NCBI RefSeq assembly: GCF_017303055.1
Contig: NZ_JAEKJT010000006.1
Span: 248,001-312,000 of the forward strand
DNA length: 64,000 nucleotides
Source: Halomonas litopenaei
GTDB lineage: Bacteria; Pseudomonadota; Gammaproteobacteria; Pseudomonadales; Halomonadaceae
Reading direction: 5' to 3'
Numbering within the stretch: position 1 is the first letter of the stretch; every line of letters begins with the position of its first letter. Positions 38,801 to 46,543 of this stretch are shown here, in pieces. A model generated the notes under the pieces. It saw only the letters and a program-made list of their open reading frames with translations. It had not been told where the DNA came from and did not search any database. A program made the position numbers and the translations under genes.

Positions 38801-38980
38801 CTGGCGACGTCACGCACCATCTATGCTCAGTCGTGGGAGCCCGTCGTGCAGCAACATGGCGCCCAGGGGCGACTGCTGGCCACCGGCTATTCCTGCCGCA
38901 GCCAGACCAAGCGTTTCTCGGACCTGCAGTTGCCCCACCCGCTGCAGGCTCTGCTGGAGGCCCTGCGCCGCGCCAGCTGA
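35837..38980 (+). CDS. YdiJ-type FAD and Fe-S oxidoreductase (D-2-hydroxyacid dehydrogenase)
   Basis: A 1047-residue multidomain enzyme. Residues ~40-560 form an FAD-binding PCMH domain and an FAD-linked oxidase C-terminal domain (LTPRGGGTGTNGQSLSDGLV; FAPELSTSNRATIGGMIATD; YGMFGHVDAGVLHVRP). A ferredoxin-like [4Fe-4S] segment GCLACKSCAGQCPVKVNVP is near residue 695-710, and a C-terminal CCG-type Cys domain has ASGCCGMSGTYGHEARNL. E. coli YdiJ with this layout oxidises D-2-hydroxyglutarate; lactate or another 2-hydroxyacid is possible here. ATG 35837 begins where similarity is expected (MIASLPLVDT); its ribosome binding site is weak. Confidence 0.9.
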   Translation: MIASLPLVDTATDLDQHYVTFLTTLKNEGFEGEMAPDYASRTVLATDNSLYQRLPQAAVFPRHADDLVLLGRLAGRDEFRQVTLTPRGGGTGTNGQSLSDGLVVDVSRHMNQILEIDVENRRVRVQAGVVKDQLNAALRPHGLFFAPELSTSNRATIGGMIATDASGQGSCTYGKTRDHVLELDSILIGGERLVTGPVDESELAALCQEQTARGRAYRVAREIIDHQRAQIDAIFPPLNRCLTGYDLAHLRSEDGRLNLNSVLCGAEGSLALTNEAVLNVLPIPRHAVLVNIRYPSFMDALADAKALMAGGASPDSQQALRPTSIETVDDKVLSLAMEDFVWDAVAEFFPVEAGMTIEGINLVEFNDDDADRLSARVAEFCQALDSDTSVTRLGYTRAEGREAIGRVYAMRKRSVGLLGNVQGEKRPLPFVEDTAVPPEHLADYIAEFRTLLDARGLDYGMFGHVDAGVLHVRPALDMKDPQQQAMIREISDEVAALTQRYHGLLWGEHGKGVRSEYAPAFFGELYPSLRRLKGAFDPHNQLNPGKIATPLGADRVDDSSSDTTVTATDPGLLAIDKVPMRGDFDRQIDERVWQAHADAVYCNGNGACYNYDPNDAMCPSWKATRDRVHSPKGRASLMREWLRLQGQAGIDVVEEAQRKREETLLGWLKHLPGRARNSLRGKDDFSHQVYDAMAGCLACKSCAGQCPVKVNVPAFRSQFLEVYHGRYLRPLRDYLIGGLEFMLPALAPLAPAYNTALNHRLVDRLLRNGLGMVDSPRLSQARLCKQLKAWGVPQATPLTLGRLSERQKARSVILVQDAFTSHFEARLVADVVELLSRLDIRVFVAPFKPNGKPLNVQGFLGAFERTARRRARELRALASSGVALVGIDPAMTLTYRQEYVKTLGADAVPEVLMLQEWLLSLGNGLVPSGLDLSQEAPFQLLSHCTEKTQAPGSPKAWQQLFERFGLDLAPLASGCCGMSGTYGHEARNLATSRTIYAQSWEPVVQQHGAQGRLLATGYSCRSQTKRFSDLQLPHPLQALLEALRRAS

Positions 38981-39141
38981 GGCGCTGCCCCGGGAGCAGA
39001 GAGAACCCGCGGCAGCGAGATGCGGTGGCTCCCATCGAGCAACAGTCAGACCATCGTTGACGTCTATAAGGCGAATGCATTGCATGATGGACGCCGCGCC
39101 GCTAGTCTGCGCGGCTTTTCTCTTTTCGGAGTCAACCGATC

Positions 39142-40974
39142 ATGGAGCATGCCGGACTCACCTTGGCCAGCGTGGGCCTGCTGGCACTGGGGTCACAGTG
39201 GCTGGCCTGGCGTCTCAAGGTTCCCGCCATCCTGACCCTGTTGATTGCAGGCATCGCCGCCGGCCCTGTCACGGGCCTGCTGGACCCCGACGCGCTGTTC
39301 GGCGACCTGCTGTTTCCGCTGGTGTCGCTGGCGGTGGCGGTGATCCTGTTCGAAGGCAGCCTGACCCTGAACTTTCGCGAGCTCGGCGGCCATGGCCGCA
39401 CGGTGCGACGACTGGTGACCTGGGGCGCCCTGATCACTGCGGTGTGCGGTGCATTGGCGGCACACTGGCTGTTGCAGCTGAGCTGGGAGATGGCGAGTCT
39501 GCTTGGTGCGCTGCTGGTCGTGACGGGACCGACGGTCATCCTGCCGCTACTGCAGACGCTGCGGGCCCGTGAACACCTGACCCAGATCCTGCGCTGGGAA
39601 GGTATTCTGATCGACCCGGTGGGCGCCATCGGTGCCGTACTGGTGTATGAATTCGTGGCACTGGGTTCCGGCACCCAGGCGCTACCGCATACCTTGGCGC
39701 TGTTCGCCCAGACGGCGCTGGTCGGTTTCGGGCTCGGTGTGGCCGGCGGCTACCTGTGGGGCCAGGTGCTGCGCCAGCACTTGCTGCCACAGCGCCTGCA
39801 CAGCTTTGGCACTCTGATGACCATGCTGGGGCTCTTCACGGTATCCAACGCCCTGTTCCATGAATCGGGGCTGCTGACCGTTACCGTGATGGGGGCCTGG
39901 CTTGCCAACATGCGCGGGGTGCCGACACGGCCGATCATCGAGTTCAAGGAAACGCTGTCAGTACTGCTGATCTCTGGCCTGTTCATCCTGTTGGCAGCGC
40001 GCCTGACCGTGGAGCAGCTGGCATTGCTGGGATGGCCTGCTTGGGCCTTCCTGGCGGTGTTGCTGCTGCTGGTCCGTCCGTTGGCGGTATGGTTATGCAC
40101 TATTGGCAGTGGCCTGGACTGGCGCGAGAAAGGCTTGCTGGCGTTCATTGCTCCTCGCGGTATCGTCGCCGCCGCCGTGGCATCGCTATTCGCCCTGCGT
40201 CTCGAAGAGATCGGAGTGCCCGGCGCCGATCGGCTGGTGCCGGTGACCTTTCTGGTCATCATCGCAACAGTGGTGTCACAGAGCCTGCTCGCTCGACCGG
40301 TGGGAGACTGGCTCAAGGTGCGCCGCCCTTCCGCCCATGGCGTACTGATCATTGGCGCCAACCCGGTGGCCCGCCAGATGGCACACTGCCTGCGCCAGGC
40401 AGGCCTTGGGGTACTGCTGACCGACTCAAGCTGGGATGCCGTGCAAGCGGCGCGCGCCGAAAAGCTGTCCGCCTATTACGGTGATCCGCTGTCGGAACAC
40501 GCCTCCCAGCACATGGAGCTGACCGGCATCGGCTACCTCGTGCCGCTGTCTCCCTACCGCGAGCTCAACGACCTGGCGGCACTGCACTTCGAGCACCTGC
40601 TCGGCCAGGGCCAGGTGTTTCGCCTGGCTGTCAACCTGGGCCGCCAGGCCAGACGCCAGCATGCCACTGCCATTGAACACGTGCCCTACCTGTTCGGCAG
40701 GGAGATGACCTTTGCCCAGCTATCCAGCCTGGTTGAGCGAGGCGCCCGCTTCGAGGTCGAGAAACTGACGGAAACCCCACGCCATCGTCAGGTGCTGAGG
40801 CCTTCGGGCGAGAAGGCGGCGCCCCCCATCGGCACACCCGGTACCCGCACAGCGCCTCTCATCTGCATCGGCTCGTCGGGGCGACCGAGGATTGCCAGTG
40901 CGGATGCACCGCTCAGCCCGCGCAAGGGCGATCATGTCATCCGGCTGGTCATGCCCGGTGGAGACATCACCTGA
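39142..40974 (+). CDS. NhaP-type cation:proton antiporter with TrkA-N domain
   Basis: A 610-residue inner-membrane antiporter of the CPA1 group. Residues 1-~395 contain about 12 hydrophobic segments; VAVILFEGSLTLNF and WEGILIDPVGAIGAVL carry the acidic residues typical of the Na+(K+)/H+ exchange site. A cytoplasmic TrkA-N/RCK domain follows (GVLIIGANPVARQMAHCLRQ), then a C-terminal tail with a Pro-rich linker. In a halophile such proteins export Na+ or K+ to control pH and salt. Ion specificity cannot be read from the sequence. Confidence 0.9.
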   Translation: MEHAGLTLASVGLLALGSQWLAWRLKVPAILTLLIAGIAAGPVTGLLDPDALFGDLLFPLVSLAVAVILFEGSLTLNFRELGGHGRTVRRLVTWGALITAVCGALAAHWLLQLSWEMASLLGALLVVTGPTVILPLLQTLRAREHLTQILRWEGILIDPVGAIGAVLVYEFVALGSGTQALPHTLALFAQTALVGFGLGVAGGYLWGQVLRQHLLPQRLHSFGTLMTMLGLFTVSNALFHESGLLTVTVMGAWLANMRGVPTRPIIEFKETLSVLLISGLFILLAARLTVEQLALLGWPAWAFLAVLLLLVRPLAVWLCTIGSGLDWREKGLLAFIAPRGIVAAAVASLFALRLEEIGVPGADRLVPVTFLVIIATVVSQSLLARPVGDWLKVRRPSAHGVLIIGANPVARQMAHCLRQAGLGVLLTDSSWDAVQAARAEKLSAYYGDPLSEHASQHMELTGIGYLVPLSPYRELNDLAALHFEHLLGQGQVFRLAVNLGRQARRQHATAIEHVPYLFGREMTFAQLSSLVERGARFEVEKLTETPRHRQVLRPSGEKAAPPIGTPGTRTAPLICIGSSGRPRIASADAPLSPRKGDHVIRLVMPGGDIT

Positions 40975-41023
40975 GCCAGCCGCCTCTTGCATGAGGCCAC
41001 CTTCCGCCCGAAGACGTCTCTCG

Positions 41024-41066
41024 CCTGAAAACGCCCCTTACCTGAAAACGCCCCTCACCTGAAAAC
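41024..41066. repeat. 17-bp tandem repeat, about 2.5 copies
   Basis: CCTGAAAACGCCCCTTA-like units start at 41024, 41041 and 41058 with exact 17-base period; the third is partial. They sit directly next to the trpC-side terminator, whose minus-strand tail TTGTTTT derives from the third unit. Confidence 0.85.
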
Positions 41067-41067
41067 A

Positions 41068-41097
41068 ACTTGGGCCGGTCAAACGACCGGCCCAAGT
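41068..41097. terminator. Terminator after trpC / antiporter gene
   Basis: A perfect 13-bp stem ACTTGGGCCGGTC/GACCGGCCCAAGT with loop AAAC. On the minus strand it is followed by TTGTTTTC, so it best serves the trpGDC transcript; it may also end the antiporter transcript. Confidence 0.85.
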
Positions 41098-41175
41098 CAT
41101 ATGGGAAGACATGCGGGACACCTGCTGGTGGGGCAAATACCCCAGCAGACCGAGCCTAGTGCGCTCGGGCGAGCG

Positions 41176-41976
41176 TCAGAAGAATAGCCGCCTCAGCGCC
41201 TCCCCAGGCTCCTCCTCACGCATGAAGGCCTCGCCCACGAGGAAGCCGTTGACGTCATGCTCACGCATGCGCAGCACGTCATGGCGATCGTGAATCCCCG
41301 ACTCGGTGATGACGGTGACATTCGGCGGAATCCGCGGCAGCAGGTCCAGGGTCGTCTCGAGCCGCGTGTTGAAGGTGTGCAGGTCGCGGTTGTTGATCCC
41401 CACCAACGCCAGGTTAAGTGCCAGCGCCCGCTCGAGTTCATGGGCGTCATGGACTTCCACCAGCACGTCCATGCCCAGCTCACCGGCCTGCTGGTGAAGG
41501 TCCTGCATCTTCACGTCGTCCAGCGCAGCAACGATCAGCAGGATACAGTCGGCTCCGATGGCCCTGGCCTCGCTGACCTGATAGCCATGCACAATGAAAT
41601 CCTTGCGGATCACCGGCAGGTCGCAAGCAGCCCTGGCCGCCACCAGGTAGTCCTCGTGTCCCTGGAAGAAGTCTGCATCGGTCAGCACGGAGAGACATGC
41701 AGCGCCTCCACGAGCGTACTGCTCGGCAATCTCGGCGGGACGAAAGTCCTCGCGGATCAGTCCCTTCGATGGCGATGCCTTCTTGATCTCGGCAATCACC
41801 GCGGGATCGCCTTCACGGATGCGCTCTGCCAGCGCGCGCACGAACCCCCGCGGCGCATCCTGCTCGCGAGCCCGCTCGAGCAGCGCCTGCTCACTCACCT
41901 GTTGGCGCCTGCTGGCAACTTCTTCATCCTTGCGCTCGAGAATCTTCTCGAGGATCGTCGGGGTGGCATTGGCCAT
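41176..41976 (-). CDS. trpC: Indole-3-glycerol-phosphate synthase
   Basis: A 266-residue TIM barrel that closes the indole ring in tryptophan synthesis. [51 protein letters not shown] and [12 protein letters not shown] give the catalytic Lys and Glu residues and the phosphate site. It is not fused to TrpF. Last gene of the trpGDC unit, 80 bases after trpD. Confidence 0.97.
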   Translation of the reverse strand: MANATPTILEKILERKDEEVASRRQQVSEQALLERAREQDAPRGFVRALAERIREGDPAVIAEIKKASPSKGLIREDFRPAEIAEQYARGGAACLSVLTDADFFQGHEDYLVAARAACDLPVIRKDFIVHGYQVSEARAIGADCILLIVAALDDVKMQDLHQQAGELGMDVLVEVHDAHELERALALNLALVGINNRDLHTFNTRLETTLDLLPRIPPNVTVITESGIHDRHDVLRMREHDVNGFLVGEAFMREEEPGEALRRLFF

Positions 41977-42056
41977 GTTGTGATTCTCCTTGCGGCCCCT
42001 GCGGGCATGCCATTACGGCGTCAAAACAGTCGTCACTGACGTCCAAGCCGTCGCGG

Positions 42057-43076
42057 TCACTGCGCGAAGACTCGCGTGAAGTGCGCCAGCTCCTTCATTT
42101 TTTCCAGCGCCAGTCGCGTCCCTTGGGCATCCTGGGCCATCAGTACCCCTTCCTTGAGGGAGTCCGCCACGTCGGCGGCGTACAAGGCAGCACCGGCATT
42201 GAGCGCGACAATGTCAGCGGCGGGCCCTTCACCGGTCAGCGCCTTTTCCACCAGGCGCAGGCTATCCTCGGCGCTACTGACCTTCAGCGAATCCAGGGAC
42301 TGTCGTTCGATGCCCACGTCTTCCGGGGTCAGGGTGTAGCGATGAATCTCACCATCCTTGAGCTCGGCAATCCGGGTCGGCGCGGCCAGAGAGATTTCAT
42401 CCAGTCCATCCTCGGCGTGGGCCACCAGAACGTGGTGGCTACCCAGCTTCCTCAGTACGTCGACCATCAGCTCGAGCAGATCCGGATGGTATACCCCCAA
42501 CAACTGATTGGGCGCCCCAGCCGGATTGGTCAGCGGACCCAGGATATTGAACAGCGTGCGCACCCCCATCTCACGACGCGGCCCGATCGCATGACGCATG
42601 GCCGGGTGGTGGTTCGGCGCGAACATGAAGCCAACACCCACTTCCTCGATACAGCGGCCCACTTGCTCAGCATCCAGATCAAGGCCAATGCCCGCCACCT
42701 GAAACAGGTCTGCGCTGCCGGAGGACGAGGACACGCCGCGATTGCCGTGTTTGGCCACATGGGCCCCGGCAGCGGCCGCCACAAAACTGGACGCGGTGGA
42801 GACGTTGAACAGGTTTGCCCCATCCCCGCCGGTACCGACGATGTCCACCACGTTTTCGCAGGACAAGCGGACCGGGGTCATCAGATCGCGCATCACCTGG
42901 GCGCAGCCAGTGATCTCTTCAGCGGTCTCCCCTTTCATGGCCATGCCCATCAGAAAGGCGGCGACCTGAGCGTCGGTCGCTTCGCCGGTCATGATGGTAT
43001 TCATCACTGCGTAAGCCTGCTCGCGGCCGAGATTTTCCCGGCGCATCACCGCCGCGATGGCATTGGTCATCTGCAT
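42057..43076 (-). CDS. trpD: Anthranilate phosphoribosyltransferase
   Basis: A 339-residue enzyme joining anthranilate to phosphoribosyl pyrophosphate. The glycine-rich PRPP loop DIVGTGGDGANLFNVST, KHGNRGVSSSSGSADL and the block HHPAMRHAIGPRREMGVRT are intact. The start at 43076 is favoured by AGGAG six bases upstream; ATG 43070 is in frame. Separated from trpG by only 18 bases. Confidence 0.97.
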   Translation of the reverse strand: MQMTNAIAAVMRRENLGREQAYAVMNTIMTGEATDAQVAAFLMGMAMKGETAEEITGCAQVMRDLMTPVRLSCENVVDIVGTGGDGANLFNVSTASSFVAAAAGAHVAKHGNRGVSSSSGSADLFQVAGIGLDLDAEQVGRCIEEVGVGFMFAPNHHPAMRHAIGPRREMGVRTLFNILGPLTNPAGAPNQLLGVYHPDLLELMVDVLRKLGSHHVLVAHAEDGLDEISLAAPTRIAELKDGEIHRYTLTPEDVGIERQSLDSLKVSSAEDSLRLVEKALTGEGPAADIVALNAGAALYAADVADSLKEGVLMAQDAQGTRLALEKMKELAHFTRVFAQ

Positions 43077-43094
43077 GCTAGTCTCCTGATCGGT

Positions 43095-43676
43095 TCAGTG
43101 GCGCTCAAGGAAGTTGGCCAGCATTTCGTGGCCTTGTCGGGACAGGATCGACTCTGGGTGGAACTGGACGCCTTCGATGGGCAGCTCCTTGTGACGCAAG
43201 CCCATGATCAAGCCTGGCGTCACGTCGTCCGTATCGGTCCAGGCGGTCACTTCCAGGCACTCGGGCAAGCTTTCTCTCTCGACCACCAGGGAGTGATAAC
43301 GCGTGACCGACAGGGGGTCATCCAGTCCCTTGAACACGCCCTGGCCAGAGTGGCGAATGTCAGAGGTCTTGCCATGCATGACTTGGGGCGCTCGCACCAC
43401 CTTGCCACCGAACACCTGGCCAATGGCCTGATGTCCCAGGCAGACACCCAGCAGCGGAAGCTTGCCGGCGAAGTGGCGAATCAGGTCCAGCGAGATACCC
43501 GCCTCGTTGGGGGTACAGGGTCCCGGCGACACCACAATATGACTCGGTGCCATGGCCTCGATCTCATCCAGGCTGATGGTGTCATTACGCCGCGTCACCA
43601 CCTCGGCTCCCAGCTCCCCCAGGTACTGCACGATGTTGTAGGTGAAGCTATCGTAGTTATCGAGCATCAAGATCAT
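43095..43676 (-). CDS. trpG: Anthranilate synthase glutaminase subunit
   Basis: A 193-residue class I glutamine amidotransferase supplying ammonia to Trp[17 protein letters not shown] opens the protein, [17 protein letters not shown] carries the nucleophilic Cys and [10 protein letters not shown] the His-Glu pair. It may also serve folate synthesis as PabA, as in many bacteria with a single copy. The start at 43676 fits the family; an in-frame start at 43727 falls just after the attenuator terminator. Preceded by the trp leader described below. Confidence 0.96.
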   Translation of the reverse strand: MILMLDNYDSFTYNIVQYLGELGAEVVTRRNDTISLDEIEAMAPSHIVVSPGPCTPNEAGISLDLIRHFAGKLPLLGVCLGHQAIGQVFGGKVVRAPQVMHGKTSDIRHSGQGVFKGLDDPLSVTRYHSLVVERESLPECLEVTAWTDTDDVTPGLIMGLRHKELPIEGVQFHPESILSRQGHEMLANFLERH

Positions 43677-43724
43677 GTTGGCTCCAGAATCAAAATTTGG
43701 CTTCACCCATCGAGACGAACCACA

Positions 43725-43862
43725 CAAAAATGCCGCCTCATGGGCGGCACTTCTGCTGTCACGACATCCCGTTGGCTGGCACGGGGTCTTCCGCCCTCTT
43801 CAGTTGAAGGGGCGCCACCACTGCTGGCGATCACGGGATGTTGTCGGATTCATATTCATCAT
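43725..43862 (-). promoter_or_regulatory. trpGDC attenuator
   Basis: Classical transcription attenuator read leftward. Region 1 CGCCCCTTC (43814-43806) follows the Trp codons and pairs with region 2 GAAGAGGGCGG (43801-43791). Region 2 GGGCGG can instead pair with region 3 CCGCCC (within 43750-43741). Region 3 pairs with region 4 as the terminator stem TGCCGCC/GGCGGCA (43749-43743, 43737-43731) followed by TTTTT (43730-43726). Ribosome stalling on the Trp codons would free region 2 and allow read-through into trpG. A TTGACA (43897-43892) and TATAAG (43871-43866) lie upstream but 20 bases apart. Confidence 0.88.
43800..43862 (-). CDS. trpL: trp leader peptide (20 aa)
   Basis: Reads MMNMNPTTSRDRQQWWRPFN then TGA, with adjacent Trp codons TGG TGG. 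The start could be any of the Met codons (43862, 43859 or 43853). The Shine-Dalgarno is poor. Its stop overlaps region 2 of the attenuator by geometry. The peptide has no function beyond placing a ribosome that senses charged tRNA-Trp. Confidence 0.88.
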   Translation of the reverse strand: MMNMNPTTSRDRQQWWRPFN

Positions 43863-43921
43863 GGGCTTATAGTGTGTGTCGACCTCAGGACTGTCAAGCC
43901 TGGCGCGTCTGCCACTCGCCT

Positions 43922-45427
43922 TCAGCGGCTGCGCCCACCCGGCTTGTCGAGACCCTGCTCGGCCATGGCGACGGCGCGGAACAGGGCACGGCCCTTGTTC
44001 AGCGTCTCGTCCCACTCCGACTGGGGGACCGAGTCCGCCACCACGCCTGCGCCGCACTGCACGTGCAGCTGGCCATCCTTGATCACGGCCGTGCGAATGG
44101 CGATGGCGGTATCCATGTTGCCGTGCCAGGACAGGTAGCCCACAGCTCCGGAGTAGACGCCGCGCTTCACCGGCTCGACCTCGTCGATGATCTCCATGGC
44201 ACGAATCTTCGGCGCGCCGGACAAGGTACCCGCTGGGAAGGTGGCACGCAGGACATCCATGGCACTGTAGCCAGGCTTCAACTTGCCGGTCACGTTGGAG
44301 ACGATGTGCATGACGTGCGAGTAACGCTCGATGGCCATCTGGTCGGTCACTTCGACGCTACCGGTCTCGGAGATGCGGCCCACGTCATTGCGCCCCAGAT
44401 CGATCAGCATCAGATGCTCGGCGACTTCCTTGGGGTCTGCCAGCAGGTCCTCTTCCAGCGCCTTGTCCTCGGCCTCGGTCTTGCCGCGCACACGGGTCCC
44501 GGCGATCGGGCGCACGGTCACCATGCCATCTTCCAGCCGCGTCAGGATCTCCGGCGAGGCGCCCACCACATGGTGATCATCAAGATTGAAGAAGAACATG
44601 TAGGGCGACGGATTCAGGCTTCTGAGGGCACGATACAGATCCAGCGGCTCTGCCTCGAAGTCGATGGACATACGCTGGGACGGCACGCACTGCATCACGT
44701 CTCCGGCCAGCACATAGTCCTTGATCTTCTCCACGGCGGCCTTGAACCCTTCTTCCGTGAACCCAGAGGTAAAGTGCCCCTCCTCGACCTGCGGTCGAGC
44801 CTGGCCGGGCAGCCGGGAAGGCAGCGCCAGCGGGCTGCGCAGTGACTCCTCTAGCGCTTCCAGTCGTGACAGCGCGGCGCTATAGGCGGAAGGCGTCGCC
44901 GGGTCAGCGTGGGTCCACAGGGTCAAGCGTCCATAAAGGTTGTCGAACACGACCAGCTCATCGCACACCATCAGCAGAATATCCGGCACGCCGATGGGAT
45001 CATCCTTCTCGACGCCGGCGAGGCGGGGTTCGATGTAACGGATGGTGTCGTAGCCGAAATAGCCCACCAGACCACCGTCAAAGATCGGCTGGTCATCCAG
45101 CACCGGCACCTTGAAGCGGCTCTGGAACTCTTCGATCCAGGCTAGCGGATCTTCGGCCTCGGTGAGCCCGGACGCTTCACCATCGACGATGTGCTTGACC
45201 AGATGGCCGCGCACTTCGATGCGCTCACGACAGGGCAGGCCAATGATCGAGTAACGCCCCCACTTTTCGCCGCCAGTGACGGATTCGAGCAGGAAGGTCC
45301 AGGGCTGATCGGCCAGTTTCAGGTAGGTGGACAACGGCGTGTCCAGATCGGCCATCAGCTCACGGGTAACGGGAATACGGTTGTAGCCAGCGTCGGCCAG
45401 CTCAGCAAAACGCTCGGGGGTCATCAT
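43922..45427 (-). CDS. trpE: Anthranilate synthase component I
   Basis: A 501-residue enzyme converting chorismate and ammonia to anthranilate, the first step of tryptophan synthesis. The N-terminal feedback site is present ([20 protein letters not shown], with the LLES motif). Catalytic motifs [34 protein letters not shown] and the C-terminal [20 protein letters not shown] are intact. It starts at 45427 with GAGGA about eight bases ahead of the second Met. It is 245 bases upstream of trpG, with the attenuator in between. Confidence 0.97.
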   Translation of the reverse strand: MMTPERFAELADAGYNRIPVTRELMADLDTPLSTYLKLADQPWTFLLESVTGGEKWGRYSIIGLPCRERIEVRGHLVKHIVDGEASGLTEAEDPLAWIEEFQSRFKVPVLDDQPIFDGGLVGYFGYDTIRYIEPRLAGVEKDDPIGVPDILLMVCDELVVFDNLYGRLTLWTHADPATPSAYSAALSRLEALEESLRSPLALPSRLPGQARPQVEEGHFTSGFTEEGFKAAVEKIKDYVLAGDVMQCVPSQRMSIDFEAEPLDLYRALRSLNPSPYMFFFNLDDHHVVGASPEILTRLEDGMVTVRPIAGTRVRGKTEAEDKALEEDLLADPKEVAEHLMLIDLGRNDVGRISETGSVEVTDQMAIERYSHVMHIVSNVTGKLKPGYSAMDVLRATFPAGTLSGAPKIRAMEIIDEVEPVKRGVYSGAVGYLSWHGNMDTAIAIRTAVIKDGQLHVQCGAGVVADSVPQSEWDETLNKGRALFRAVAMAEQGLDKPGGRSR

Positions 45428-45443
45428 GCCCAGGTCCTCAATG

Positions 45444-45554
45444 AAAAAGTGGGTGACAGAGGGTCCAGCGTCACCATCGCCAACCGCAACGCGCCGGTGT
45501 CGCCGACATCGAGCAGTGCGGGAGGGTCATCAAGGAAGAAAAAGGCTGGGCCAT
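45444..45554 (-). promoter_or_regulatory. Candidate trpE attenuator with leader peptide
   Basis: A small frame ending at 45471 reads [12 protein letters not shown] then TGA (start 45509; in-frame Met codons also at 45530 and 45554). Its last codons TGG CGA TGG TGA overlap the 5' arm of a hairpin GGTGAC/GTCACC (45475-45470, 45457-45452) followed by CAC and TTTTT (45448-45444), 17 bases before trpE. An alternative pairing GCGACACC with GGTGACGC (one mismatch) could act as antiterminator. The stem is short and no good ribosome binding site is seen, so this is weaker than the trpG attenuator. Confidence 0.55.
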
Positions 45555-45619
45555 GGGCAATCCATCGCAGCAAGTCAGGGGGTGAAAAGGCAACACGACT
45601 ACGCCTCGGCGAGGTCGTC

Positions 45620-45633
45620 CTGGCTATAGCCAG
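45620..45633. promoter_or_regulatory. 14-bp perfect palindrome ahead of trpE
   Basis: CTGGCTATAGCCAG, in the spacer between gph and trpE. It could be an operator or a -10-like element; it does not match the known TrpR operator. An 11-bp hairpin CGGCATGACGC/GCGTTATGCCG lies just upstream at about 45639-45669, directly after the gph stop. Confidence 0.4.
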
Positions 45634-45678
45634 AGCCTATCGGCATAACGCCATGACATAGCGTCATGCCGAAAAACC

Positions 45679-46371
45679 CTAAACGAGTTGCTCAAGCGAT
45701 TCAACTATCAGATCGGGCTCGCTGAGGCTGACAGGTTCGCCGTGATTATAGCCATAGGGCACCGCAATGGTCCGATACCCAGCGGCCTTGCCGGCCTGAA
45801 TATCATGGCGTGAATCGCCCACCATCACACACTGCGAAGGACTGACGTCGAATTGCTGGCACAGGTGCCTGAGCGGCATGGGGTCCGGCTTCTTACGAGG
45901 GAGAGTGTCGCCTCCCAGGCACACCGTGAAGTAGCCGTCGATCGACAGGTGCTCGAGAATGGGACCAATGAACGCTTCGGGCTTGTTGGTGACGAGGCAC
46001 AGGATCAAGCCTCGGCGAAACAGCTGAGACAAGGCGGTCTCGACCCCCGGATAGAGGCGGGTATGCACGCAGGGGTGCCGGTGATAGTGCTCGAGGAAGC
46101 GCTCGTGGGCGGTCTTGCACAACACCTCACTGGGGGCCTCGCCCAAGGCATCTGTCAGCGCCCGCTCCAGCAACGACCACGACCCATTGCCCACCCAGTC
46201 TCTCACGCGCGCCTCACCCGCCATGGGCAGGTCCACGTCGAGCAACGCGGCATCGACCGCCGCGGCCAGGTCAGGCACTGAGTCGATAAGGGTGCCATCC
46301 AGGTCAAAGGCCACCAACTGTGACCCATCCAGGGCCTCGCCCACAGGCATTTTCCAACCGTCGTTCACCAT
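45679..46371 (-). CDS. gph: Phosphoglycolate phosphatase (HAD family)
   Basis: A 230-residue HAD hydrolase removing phosphate from 2-phosphoglycolate, a by-product of DNA repair. Motif I AFDLDGTLIDSVPDL, motif II LVTNKPEAF and motifs III/IV KKPDPMP ... MVGDSRHDIQAGKAAG are complete, with the small alpha-helical cap of the Gph group. The start is uncertain: ATG 46371, GTG 46368 (AGGGA five bases ahead) or ATG 46350. It lies between rpe and trpE in the order common in Pseudomonas-like genomes, though other genes separate it from rpe here. Confidence 0.93.
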   Translation of the reverse strand: MVNDGWKMPVGEALDGSQLVAFDLDGTLIDSVPDLAAAVDAALLDVDLPMAGEARVRDWVGNGSWSLLERALTDALGEAPSEVLCKTAHERFLEHYHRHPCVHTRLYPGVETALSQLFRRGLILCLVTNKPEAFIGPILEHLSIDGYFTVCLGGDTLPRKKPDPMPLRHLCQQFDVSPSQCVMVGDSRHDIQAGKAAGYRTIAVPYGYNHGEPVSLSEPDLIVESLEQLV

Positions 46372-46372
46372 G

Positions 46373-46432
46373 TCCCTGCACTATCCCCTGCTCTATGCCC
46401 TGCACCGTCCCCTGCACGATCCCCTTCACTAT
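46373..46432. repeat. Five 12-bp tandem repeats abutting gph
   Basis: Units of 12 bases beginning 46373, 46385, 46397, 46409 and 46421, consensus CCCCTGCACTAT on the plus strand. On the minus strand each unit reads like ATAGTGCAGGGG and so carries a purine-rich, Shine-Dalgarno-like core; the last unit is directly next to the gph start. Confidence 0.85.
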
Positions 46433-46543
46433 GCAGAAAACGGAATGTACATGCGAGGCGCACATTCTGGCGCAACCACCGTGGTCAGCCAAGCACTTAT
46501 CTGCCTATGATGGCGCTCCCCTCCCCTTTTATGGAGCTCTGCA

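Noticed and set aside
43866-43897. TTGACA...TATAAG as promoter for the trpG leader
   Set aside because: Spacing of 20 bases is too long and the start point would fall at the leader ATG, so I do not list it as a separate promoter.
42081-44138. 685-residue open frame on the plus strand opposite trpD, trpG and the trpE end
   Set aside because: Antisense shadow of well-supported trp genes; His/Gln-rich composition typical of reverse reading of GC-rich genes.
46373-46432. CRISPR-like array
   Set aside because: 12-bp units without spacers and no cas genes; a simple tandem repeat.
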